Shown here in pieces: positions 57,688 to 64,000 of a DNA stretch of 64,000 bases; position 1 is the stretch's first letter; the number at the start of each line of letters is the position of its first letter. The DNA lies in assembly GCF_022750635.1 (NCBI RefSeq), contig NZ_JAJKBG010000001.1, positions 310,001 through 374,000 of the forward strand. Direction: 5' to 3'. The translations under genes were made by a program, and so were the position numbers. This DNA is from Brevundimonas pishanensis. GTDB lineage: Bacteria; Pseudomonadota; Alphaproteobacteria; Caulobacterales; Caulobacteraceae. The notes under the pieces are model-generated. The model did not search any database. It worked only from the letters and a program-made list of their open reading frames with translations, and had not been told where the DNA came from.

Positions 57688-57918
57688 TCAGTCTTCGAGC
57701 GTCTCGGACGACGGGCCGGGGACATAGCCCAGCAGATCGCCCGGCTGGCAGTCCAGCTCGCGGCACAAAGCCGTCAGGGTCGAGAAACGAATAGCCCGCG
57801 CCTTGCCCGTTTTGAGGATCGACAGGTTGGCTACAGTCACGCCGACGCGATCCGCCAGCTCTGTCAATGACATGCGGCGCTCTGCAAGGAGACGATCGAG
57901 TTGGATGCGGATGGCCAT
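57688..57918 (-). CDS. Small XRE/YozG-type HTH regulator
   Basis: The 76-residue protein is almost entirely a helix-turn-helix (LDRLLAERRMSLTELADRVGVTVANLSILKTGKARAIRFSTLTALCRELDCQPGDLLGY). This type is typically paired with a DUF2975 membrane protein, as here, 26 bases upstream. Its short tail has no ligand domain, so it may sense through that partner. Confidence 0.88.
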   Translation of the reverse strand: MAIRIQLDRLLAERRMSLTELADRVGVTVANLSILKTGKARAIRFSTLTALCRELDCQPGDLLGYVPGPSSETLED

Positions 57919-57944
57919 GATTCAGTGCTTCTAGCGGTTATTCG

Positions 57945-58502
57945 TCAGATCGTCAGTTCGGTTTCTTCACGCAAACGCGCGCCCTCGCGGAACAGTTCGG
58001 CGAGCGTGAAGGTGATAACGATAGCGAAAGCGGGGGTGACGAGCTCGCCGACGCTGGGGGCTTCGACCGCGCCGAGGGCCAGTTTGTTGGCGACCAGCAG
58101 ACGCGAGGCCCAGCCCAGCATGGTTACGAAAAACAGGGCTGCGCCGACCAGACGAAGACGCATCACGTTTGCAGGGTGGAAGGGATCACCGGCCAGCAGG
58201 GTCCGGAACATCTGGCGCAAATAGCGCAGGATCACCACCAAACCCGCGAAATAGGTGGTCACAACAGCCATGACGAACAGCACCAGACCGCGCGTCAGAG
58301 GCATCTGGCGGGTTACGCCGCCACTGTCGACGGAGATGCTGAAGGTATCGAGGGGGATGAAGATCGCGACGACAAAAACAATCGCGAAGATCAGTGTCAG
58401 CACGACCGATACAGTAAACCCGATATCGATCAGTAGCTTGAGTGCGCGGGCGGGAAACGTCCAACCACCGCTGGCTTTGATTGCAGCAAGGGGCATAGAC
58501 AT
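57945..58502 (-). CDS. DUF2975 membrane protein
   Basis: The product (about 185 residues from MSMPLAAIKASG at 58502) has four hydrophobic helices at about 25-48, 70-92, 120-140 and 155-175, matching DUF2975 layout. A 13-codon extension to 58541 is possible. The family is found with YozG-like HTH proteins and is thought to form a membrane-linked regulatory pair with them; what it senses is unknown. Confidence 0.82.
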   Translation of the reverse strand: MSMPLAAIKASGGWTFPARALKLLIDIGFTVSVVLTLIFAIVFVVAIFIPLDTFSISVDSGGVTRQMPLTRGLVLFVMAVVTTYFAGLVVILRYLRQMFRTLLAGDPFHPANVMRLRLVGAALFFVTMLGWASRLLVANKLALGAVEAPSVGELVTPAFAIVITFTLAELFREGARLREETELTI

Positions 58503-58650
58503 TTGGGAGAAGAGCCTTCGGCCTGAAGTTTTCGATCCCATGGAGTTTTCGGTCCGCGTTTGGTCGCAAATAGGAGCTGCGCCCGGCGTGTGCGTTGCGC
58601 GCAGCTTATCTATTCACGATGTTCTGCACGTTCGTCAAAGCTCGGGACAA

Positions 58651-58767
58651 TCAAAGAGCTTGGAACAGGCTTGCCAGTGCAGCGGCCGGCAGGGCGGCGA
58701 TCAGAACGGTGTTGAGGAAGATGTAGCCGACCTTGTCCATCATCAGCGAGGCTTTCATCGTTTGCAT
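58651..58767 (-). CDS. Small hydrophobic peptide, 38 residues
   Basis: A frame too short for usual gene calling encodes MQTMKASLMMDKVGYIFLNT followed by VLIAALPAAALASLFQAL, with one membrane-spanning stretch (about 14-36). GGAG (58776-58779) lies eight bases before the ATG at 58767; an ATG two codons earlier is the alternative. A 14-base palindrome lies 18 bases upstream of it. Third-position GC preference (CTC, AAC, ACC, GTC, ATC) matches that of real genes here. I recognise no family; a toxin-type or stress-related membrane peptide are possibilities but not shown. Confidence 0.55.
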   Translation of the reverse strand: MQTMKASLMMDKVGYIFLNTVLIAALPAAALASLFQAL

Positions 58768-58784
58768 TGTCATTTCTCCGGTTA

Positions 58785-58798
58785 GCACAAGATTGTGC
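58785..58798. promoter_or_regulatory. Perfect palindrome before the small peptide gene
   Basis: GCACAAGATTGTGC has arms GCACAA and TTGTGC. It differs at only two positions from GCGCAACATTGTGC upstream of gdhZ, suggesting a common regulator. Confidence 0.5.
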
Positions 58799-58909
58799 AT
58801 TCGTTGATTGTCGCGAAAGAAGCTTGCCCTGGAGGAGGCGCTTGGGAACGTTGCGACCCGTCGTCCTTGAAAATGAACATAGAGCGACCGCTGTTCTAAG
58901 GCACGTTAC

Positions 58910-58931
58910 ATATCGTTTAACGATATTAAAC
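58910..58931. promoter_or_regulatory. Overlapping palindromes upstream of rdgB
   Basis: ATATCGTTTAACGATAT (58910-58926) is a 17-base perfect palindrome around one central base; GTTTAA-N5-TTAAAC (58915-58931) overlaps it. It ends 35 bases before the rdgB start, so a repressor bound here would cover the promoter. The TTAA spacing is 5, not the 7 of CtrA sites. Confidence 0.6.
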
Positions 58932-58966
58932 TTTCGCAAGGTTCCAAATCGGCCTAAGGTGGCCTC

Positions 58967-59569
58967 ATGAAACTTCGTCTTATCAAGGGGATGCGGCTGG
59001 TCGCTGCTACCCACAATCCCGGCAAGGCCCGCGAGATCGCCGCCCTGCTCGACGGCAATTACGAAATTGTCACGGCGGGAGAGCTGAATTTGCCCGAACC
59101 GGATGAGACGGAGACGACATTTGTCGGCAATGCCATGCTGAAAGCGCGCCATGCCACGCTGCTTTCTGGCGAGGTTTGCCTTGCCGATGACTCCGGCCTA
59201 TCGATTGCCGCACTGGACGGTGCGCCCGGTATCTTTTCGGCGCGCTGGGCAGGTCCGAGCAAAGACTTTGCCCTGGCCATGCAGAAGGTCGAGGAGCGTA
59301 TCGAAGAGACCGGGTCGAAAGATCGGTCGGCCTGGTTCACCTCGGCACTGGCCGTAGCCTGGCCCGACGGCACCTGTGTTGTTGTGGAAGGTCGTGTCGA
59401 TGGTCAGGTGGTATGGCCCCCGCGTGGCGAGCGCGGTTTTGGCTATGACCCGATCTTCCAGCCGGACGGTCACGATCTGACCTTCGGTGAGATGGATCCT
59501 GCAGCCAAGGACGCCATGAGCCACCGCGCACTGGCCTTTGATCGCCTGAAGGCCGTCCTGATTGACTGA
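58967..59569 (+). CDS. rdgB: XTP/dITP pyrophosphatase (RdgB/HAM1)
   Basis: The 200-residue enzyme removes deaminated purine nucleotides. The N-terminal ATHNPGKAREI near residues 14-24, CLADDSGLSIAALDGAPGIFSARWAG near 70-95 and GERGFGYDPIFQPDG near 150-164 are characteristic. AAGGTGG lies five bases before the ATG; a second ATG at 58991 is less likely. hemW overlaps its end, a common pairing. Confidence 0.95.
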   Translation: MKLRLIKGMRLVAATHNPGKAREIAALLDGNYEIVTAGELNLPEPDETETTFVGNAMLKARHATLLSGEVCLADDSGLSIAALDGAPGIFSARWAGPSKDFALAMQKVEERIEETGSKDRSAWFTSALAVAWPDGTCVVVEGRVDGQVVWPPRGERGFGYDPIFQPDGHDLTFGEMDPAAKDAMSHRALAFDRLKAVLID

Positions 59570-60725
59570 TCATGTGCCGGACACGGACGGGCGGGTCGCC
59601 CTCTATGTCCACTGGCCCTATTGCGCCCGTATCTGCCCCTACTGCGACTTCAATGTCGTGCGTGATCGTGGTCGACATTTAGAGCAAGATGCTCTGGTCG
59701 AGGCCATCGTCGCCGATCTGCGTGCTCAGTCCGCCCTTATGGGGCCTCGGCAACTGACATCGGTCTTCTTTGGAGGCGGAACGCCTTCGCTAATGAAGCC
59801 CGATGCGGTTGCCCGCATACTGGACGAGGCGCGCGGCCTGTTTCCGGTCGCCGGAGCTATCGAGGTTTCGCTGGAGGCTAACCCCACCGATGCCGAAGCG
59901 GACCGTTATCAGGCTTTAGCCGATGCGGGTGTGACCCGCCTGTCGATGGGTATCCAGTCCTTTGACGATGGGGCTCTGAAGTTCCTTGGCCGCGATCATA
60001 GCGCCGCCTCGGCGAGGCGCGCGGCGGCCACGGCGGCGCGGATTTTCCCGCGTCTGTCGATCGATCTCATCTATGCTCGTCCCGACCAGACAGTGCCGGA
60101 ATGGACCCAAGAACTCCGGACGGCCTTCGATCTGGGCTTCGAACACATCTCGCCCTACCAATTGACCATCGAGCCGACGACGGCCTTTGGCCGCGCCTTC
60201 GCGCGCGGGCGGTTGGTGCCGCCGGACGAGGACATGGCAGCGGCACTCTATGAGAGCACGCAAGAGATTTTGGAGAGGCAGGGTTTCGAAGCCTATGAGG
60301 TTTCCAACCACGCCAACAGCGTTGCTGCGCGTTCGTCCCACAACCTGCACGTCTGGCGTGGCGGGGACTATATCGGCGTCGGTCCGGGGGCGCACGGTCG
60401 CCTGACCACCTCGCAAGGACGCCAAGCCACAGTCGCGCATCGCCGGATCGCCAATTACGTGGCGGGCGTGTCGGCGGGCACGCCGTGGCAAGAGCACGAA
60501 CATTTGTCGCCACTGGACGCCGACGAAGAGCGTGTCCTTCTGGGGATGCGGACTGTCGAAGGGATACCGCGCGAAGTCCTGACCCGACTGGGGATGGACT
60601 TCACCGCAGGGCGTCTGGCCGATCTGGTCGGTGACGGCTTTGTCGAGGTGGTCGGTGAGCGGCTGCGGGCTACACCCAAGGGGCGTCCCGTCCTCGACAG
60701 CGTTCTGAAAGTAATGCTGGCCTAG
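59562..60725 (+). CDS. hemW: Radical SAM family heme chaperone HemW
   Basis: The 387-residue protein has the radical SAM motif C-x3-C-x2-C in YVHWPYCARICPYCDFNVV near residues 15-33, then FFGGGTPSLM and GIQSFDD, and a C-terminal HemW domain. It lacks coproporphyrinogen oxidase activity in studied members and acts as a haem chaperone. I use the TTG at 59562, overlapping rdgB by eight bases; GTG at 59574 is the alternative and neither has a clear ribosome-binding site. Confidence 0.92.
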   Translation: MTDHVPDTDGRVALYVHWPYCARICPYCDFNVVRDRGRHLEQDALVEAIVADLRAQSALMGPRQLTSVFFGGGTPSLMKPDAVARILDEARGLFPVAGAIEVSLEANPTDAEADRYQALADAGVTRLSMGIQSFDDGALKFLGRDHSAASARRAAATAARIFPRLSIDLIYARPDQTVPEWTQELRTAFDLGFEHISPYQLTIEPTTAFGRAFARGRLVPPDEDMAAALYESTQEILERQGFEAYEVSNHANSVAARSSHNLHVWRGGDYIGVGPGAHGRLTTSQGRQATVAHRRIANYVAGVSAGTPWQEHEHLSPLDADEERVLLGMRTVEGIPREVLTRLGMDFTAGRLADLVGDGFVEVVGERLRATPKGRPVLDSVLKVMLA

Positions 60726-61582
60726 ACGCCCAAGGTGTCTGCTTCGAGCGCGCCCGGAATGTTCGGATCCGGTGCTGTGTCGTCATGACGGGTGTCCTGA
60801 CGGCGCTTCAGGGTCCAGTGCTCGCCGTCTACAAAACCCAGACCGTCCCACGTCACGACTGTGATCTTGATGGTGTGCGCGTCCCATTCGATGCGGTTAA
60901 AGCTCGGCGGATAATTGTCCCGCTCCCTCAAGGAGAGCGTTCCGCAACCCACCGCGTAGCAACGCCGCTCCGACATATCGATGGGCAGGGCGAAAGGCAC
61001 ATGGACATGGCCGGTGGTGATCAGATCAACGCCCGCTTCGGCAAAGATGCGCGCGGCGCGATCACCGCGTTTGACTGCGCCCGACATCGGGGTGTCGATC
61101 ATCTCGACCAGTGGATGGTGGCAGGACAGGATCCGCAGGGTATCGGGCGGAGTCTGGCGCAGGGCTTCGGCGGCGCGGCGGGTCTGATCAAGATCGATCA
61201 CGCCCTTGGACCAGTTGAGCCGGGCCTGCCAGCCGCGGGCGGTGGTCACACCGCGAACCATAAAGTCGGGCGCTGTAAACTCGTGATCATGCGCGGGGTG
61301 GCCAGTAGCCGTTTCGAACGCCCTCCACGGCCAGAACAGGCGCGCGAACACATCCCAATAGGGCACGTCGTGATTGCCGACACTGACGAACACTGGTTCG
61401 GGCAGGGCCTTGATCCACTCAGCCGCCGCTTCGAACTCGGAGCGTTTGCCCGATTGGGTGATGTCGCCGGTGATCAGGTTCAGATCGGCCTGATAGGCAT
61501 GCGCATAGGCCATGGCCTCGTCGACGGCTGCCTTGTGCTCGACACCGAAGTGGATGTCGGAAAACTGGAGAATGACGCCCAT
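60722..61582 (-). CDS. Calcineurin-like metallophosphoesterase
   Basis: The 286-residue protein has the full metal-binding set: DIHFG at 9-13, GDITQSG near 40, GNHDVPYWD near 69 and GHVHVPFALP near 190. Such enzymes hydrolyse phosphomono- or diesters, sometimes cyclic nucleotides; the substrate is unknown. It overlaps the upstream lipid-kinase-like gene by one base, suggesting a functional pair, perhaps in phospholipid turnover (inference). It overlaps the hemW end by four bases. Confidence 0.88.
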   Translation of the reverse strand: MGVILQFSDIHFGVEHKAAVDEAMAYAHAYQADLNLITGDITQSGKRSEFEAAAEWIKALPEPVFVSVGNHDVPYWDVFARLFWPWRAFETATGHPAHDHEFTAPDFMVRGVTTARGWQARLNWSKGVIDLDQTRRAAEALRQTPPDTLRILSCHHPLVEMIDTPMSGAVKRGDRAARIFAEAGVDLITTGHVHVPFALPIDMSERRCYAVGCGTLSLRERDNYPPSFNRIEWDAHTIKITVVTWDGLGFVDGEHWTLKRRQDTRHDDTAPDPNIPGALEADTLGV

Positions 61583-62538
61583 CAGTTGCTGTCTTCAACG
61601 GCTTCGGGTGACAGCGCCAGAGCGGTGAAGGCGTGGGGAACGAATTTGACCGTTGCCTCCTTGCCGACCGGCACCGTCTCGCCATCGATCACGGCAGGAA
61701 TGCGCGCCCGCCCCCACAGCTTCACCGAACGGGTTCGCGTGGTGTCGACCGCGTCGTCGTCGCGCCAGTCATTCAATACGGCGTTTGCGGCGAGGCGCAG
61801 AGCCTGTCCTGCATCGGAGGTCTGCATAACGGCCGCTTCAAGACCGGGGTCATCCTCGTTGAAGGCCTTTGAGATCAGAGGCGTGATCAGGACGACGGCT
61901 TCTGCCTTGCCGGACTCGCGTCCATCCAAACTGAAGCGGATACGGCCGGAAAAAGCGCGTCGGAACGCTGTGCGAGCCTTGGACCACGCCTCGCCCAACT
62001 GGCCCGAACGGATGGCCTCGCGGGCCGGAGCCCACAGGGCGGGGGCTCCCAAAATCGCGGCACAATAGAAATGCTCGTCGCCAATCGCCCCGCCGCCGAC
62101 CTTGCGCGGCTCGCCCTGCTCAAGGGTACGTCGCAGGGCCTTTTGCCAGTCACCCGTTCCATAAAGCGCCTTGGGCAACATGTTCATGGTGCCGCCAGGC
62201 AGGGTTGCGACCAACAGGTCGTGCTTGCCGGCCAGGGTGGCGACCGAGCGTGCCGTGCCGTCACCGGCAAGCACCAGCAGGGCATCAGGTCGGGCGGCTA
62301 TGGCCTTGTCGATGGTCTGCGCAAAGCCGTCGCCTTCCAAAATCTCGACTTCGGCTTCGAGATCATATTCGGACAGAATGGCACGGGCCTGATCGGCAGC
62401 GTTATTATTCACCCCGCCGGACATCGGATTGATGAGCATGATAATGCGGCGCAGAGGGACAGCCTGCGTCACAGCCCGTTTTAGCTCGGTAGCCTGTGGC
62501 GAAGCGTCGTCGGGGGCAGCGGCGGAAATATTCGACAT
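61582..62538 (-). CDS. Diacylglycerol kinase-family lipid kinase
   Basis: The 318-residue protein has the DAGK catalytic pattern: MLINPMSGGVNNNA near residues 34-47, LVLAGDGTARSVATLAGK near 87-104 and TLPGGTMNMLPKAL near 111-124. Relatives phosphorylate diacylglycerol, sphingoid bases or similar lipids; the substrate cannot be told. It is followed by a phosphoesterase gene in the same operon. Confidence 0.88.
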   Translation of the reverse strand: MSNISAAAPDDASPQATELKRAVTQAVPLRRIIMLINPMSGGVNNNAADQARAILSEYDLEAEVEILEGDGFAQTIDKAIAARPDALLVLAGDGTARSVATLAGKHDLLVATLPGGTMNMLPKALYGTGDWQKALRRTLEQGEPRKVGGGAIGDEHFYCAAILGAPALWAPAREAIRSGQLGEAWSKARTAFRRAFSGRIRFSLDGRESGKAEAVVLITPLISKAFNEDDPGLEAAVMQTSDAGQALRLAANAVLNDWRDDDAVDTTRTRSVKLWGRARIPAVIDGETVPVGKEATVKFVPHAFTALALSPEAVEDSN

Positions 62539-62675
62539 GGGCAGCGAACGTTCAGCTTGTGTCTAGGTTCCTACATATAGCTCTGCAGTTATGCACCCTT
62601 TCACCGGAACCGGTCGCGCTCCGGTTCGTTGGTGTCACATCGGGGCTGCAACATGTCTGCAAGAGGAGTTTATCC

Positions 62676-63026
62676 ATGAATAAGGCAATCATCGCCTTGG
62701 CAGGTGCCGGCCTTCTGGTCACCGCGTGCGCTAGCGATCCGTATTATGGTGGAAGCACCAATAATCAGGCTGTTCGCCAAGGTGCAGTCGGTGCCGGTTT
62801 GGGCGCGGTCGCAGGTGCGATCATCGGTAATAACGTAGGCGACGGCAATGCCGGTCGCGGTGCCGCTATCGGCGCTGTTCTGGGTGGTGCTGCCGGTGCC
62901 GTCCGCGGTTCGGCCCAAGACCGTAACAACCAGCAGCGCTATCGCGACAGCCAAGGCCGTTACTACTACTGCTACGACGGTCGTCAGTCGGAGTGCTATT
63001 GGGAAAACGGCCAGCGCCGTTACTAA
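62676..63026 (+). CDS. Glycine-zipper (YMGG-type) lipoprotein
   Basis: The 116-residue product has a lipoprotein signal (LVTAC, Cys18), a glycine-zipper region at about 35-88 (GAGLGAVAGAIIGNNVGDGNAG and IGAVLGGAAGAVRG) and a Tyr-rich C-terminus with two Cys. Such proteins sit in the outer membrane or periplasm and may associate with it through the zipper. I start at MNKAII (62676), with AGAGGAG upstream, rather than the long frame from 62496. Confidence 0.85.
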   Translation: MNKAIIALAGAGLLVTACASDPYYGGSTNNQAVRQGAVGAGLGAVAGAIIGNNVGDGNAGRGAAIGAVLGGAAGAVRGSAQDRNNQQRYRDSQGRYYYCYDGRQSECYWENGQRRY

Positions 63027-63070
63027 AAACCGCTGAGGCGGACGCCCTGAATTCAGGGCATCGCTGATGA

Positions 63071-63099
63071 AGGCGGTCTCGGACTGAGACCGCCTTTTT
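63071..63099 (+). terminator. Rho-independent terminator
   Basis: AGGCGGTCTC (63071-63080) and GAGACCGCCT (63086-63095) form a 10-bp stem followed by T. Confidence 0.93.
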
Positions 63100-63142
63100 C
63101 ATGCCTCTCGTCATTATCCGGGTTTGAAGGAGGTTGGGGCCT

Positions 63143-63616
63143 ATGACCAATTCGGTTGAAGTAAAGCGTATCGCACTGGGTGTAGGGATTGCTGCTGCGG
63201 CCTTGGCGCTGGGCGCCTGTGCCACAAACGGCAGCGGCTACAAGACCCGCGACGCACTGGTGGCCCCGGTCAACTGTGCCAACCAAACCTTTGAAATCTA
63301 TTTCGACGAGGGGCAGACCCGTCTCGCGCCGGCAGCGCTAACGTTGCTGCAAATGCGCGGCCAGCAACTGTCAGGCTGCGATATCCGCAAGGTATCCGTC
63401 ACCGGTCTTGCTTCGGCCACCGGAGATAGTTCCGCCAACCAAGCCCTGTCCGAGCGCCGCGCTCAGGCCGTCAGCGAGGCTTTGGCAGCGCAAGGTTGGC
63501 CAGCACCCGTATTCGAGGTCAGCGCCGTCGGTTCAGAGGGCGCTCGCGACGGGCAGGTCAATGAACCGTTGCGCCGCCGTACCGAGGTGACGGTGGAGGC
63601 CGTTCCGCGCCGATAA
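63143..63616 (+). CDS. OmpA-family lipoprotein
   Basis: The 157-residue product has a lipoprotein signal (LGAC, Cys26) and an OmpA/Pal-like domain (about 45-155) including IYFDEGQTRLAP, a VTGLASATGD strand, ALSERRAQAVSEAL and NEPLRRRTEVTV. It would bind peptidoglycan and tether it to the outer membrane. Typical conserved residues of the OmpA domain (the N-x2-L-x2-RA pattern) are kept as NQALSERRAQAV. AAGGAGG lies nine bases before the ATG. Confidence 0.85.
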   Translation: MTNSVEVKRIALGVGIAAAALALGACATNGSGYKTRDALVAPVNCANQTFEIYFDEGQTRLAPAALTLLQMRGQQLSGCDIRKVSVTGLASATGDSSANQALSERRAQAVSEALAAQGWPAPVFEVSAVGSEGARDGQVNEPLRRRTEVTVEAVPRR

Positions 63617-63711
63617 ACGCCTCACAAATGCAGGGGTAGGACAGCGTGTCGACTGTTCTCGTCGAATTTCGGTCGCTAAGGCAGACTAGCTCGGCGTAAA
63701 CGGAAGACGGC

Positions 63712-64000
63712 ATGACCTCACCCCTGCGACTTTTGCTCATTGTCTGGCTCGTGGCCCTGACCCTTTGTGGTCAGGCGATGGCGGCTGTGCAAAAGGACCC
63801 GCGGATCGAGGCCGAACTTGTGCCAATGAGCCAGTGGGTCGTGCCCGGCTCGACCGCTATTTTGGCTATCCGGCAGAAAATCTCGCCGCAATGGCATACC
63901 TATTGGCGCAACCCCGGCGACTCCGGCGGTGCAACCGAAGCCCAGTGGGACCTGCCCGCCGGTTTTAAGGCGGGAGACTTCCTGTGGCCCCTGCCCGAGC
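63712..64000 (+). CDS. DsbD/ScsB-like thiol-disulfide protein (N-terminal part only)
   Basis: The frame opens at ATG 63712 (GGAAG five bases upstream) and runs off the window. The first 22 residues are a signal peptide (LLLIVWLVALTLCGQAMA), followed by AELVPMSQWVVPGSTAILAIRQKISPQWHTYWRNPGDSGG, which is typical of the N-terminal domain of ScsB/DsbD-family reductases that pass electrons across the inner membrane to periplasmic disulfides. The membrane and thioredoxin parts are not visible. Confidence 0.8.
   Translation, partial: MTSPLRLLLIVWLVALTLCGQAMAAVQKDPRIEAELVPMSQWVVPGSTAILAIRQKISPQWHTYWRNPGDSGGATEAQWDLPAGFKAGDFLWPLPE

Noticed and set aside
58785..58798. NtrC site
   Set aside because: GCAC and GTGC are present with a 6-base gap; known NtrC sites have 7, and the shared gdhZ copy has GCGC in place of GCAC.
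58910..58931. CtrA site before rdgB
   Set aside because: Two TTAA halves are present, but the spacing is 5 bases where CtrA needs 7.

Overview
This window is GC-rich, densely coded DNA from an alphaproteobacterium of the Caulobacteraceae (a Brevundimonas or related genus is my best guess; genus is inference). The evidence is the gene content and order: cenR, ntrZ, parB-parA-rsmG-mnmG-mnmE, rho, hemJ-hemH-hemE, then a non-coding gap, then PPSR-maf-aroE-coaE-dnaQ-secB. In Caulobacter crescentus the replication origin (Cori) lies between hemE and the PPSR gene in the same arrangement.

Region 1 (1-9.6 kb) holds an operon of a thioredoxin-type co-chaperone (cut by the window edge) and an editing deacylase, a DUF6065 gene, the response regulator cenR, the PLP-homeostasis gene yggS and a thiE-like gene that start on the same CATG in opposite directions, the NtrY inhibitor ntrZ, and the run DUF3576 lipoprotein, leuS, lptE, holA. 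Region 2 (9.6-19.9 kb) is all minus strand and carries chromosome segregation (parA, parB, and parS sites at 12421, 13927 and 15521), tRNA modification (mnmG, mnmE), 16S rRNA methylation (rsmG), rho and the end of heme synthesis (hemJ, hemH, hemE).

Region 3 (19856-20385) is the probable origin: a perfect DnaA box, several degenerate ones, an AT-rich stretch, two GANTC sites, and a striking cluster of nine GGCGCC palindromes in 239 bases. Genes switch from minus to plus across it. Region 4 (20.4-43.9 kb) holds the PPSR-to-dnaQ operon, secB, timA-mltA, a HerA-like ATPase, an AI-2E family transporter, a probable small RNA with two C-rich hairpin loops (about 29545-29673), the very large NAD-glutamate dehydrogenase gene, three HTH regulators, and the tsaB-rimI-fur-miaB-phoH-ybeY-lnt series.

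Region 5 (43.9-48.7 kb) is a peroxide-defence block, ahpD-ahpC divergent from katG, then oxyR, whose product has only one cysteine. Region 6 (48.8-55.6 kb) has both aconitases, acnB and acnA, converging on a 1.3-kb, lower-GC insert with three small genes (membrane peptide, GAF-domain protein, short unknown), each side closed by a terminator. Region 7 (55.8-64 kb) has ccmA-ccmB without ccmC, an Smr/HTH/DUF2975 group, an unlisted 38-residue hydrophobic peptide gene, rdgB-hemW, a phosphoesterase and lipid-kinase pair, two envelope lipoproteins and the start of a DsbD-like gene.

The items most worth a second look are the GGCGCC array in the origin, the C-rich-loop small RNA, the GAF cassette between the aconitases, the single-cysteine OxyR, and a palindrome shared by the gdhZ and small-peptide upstream regions.
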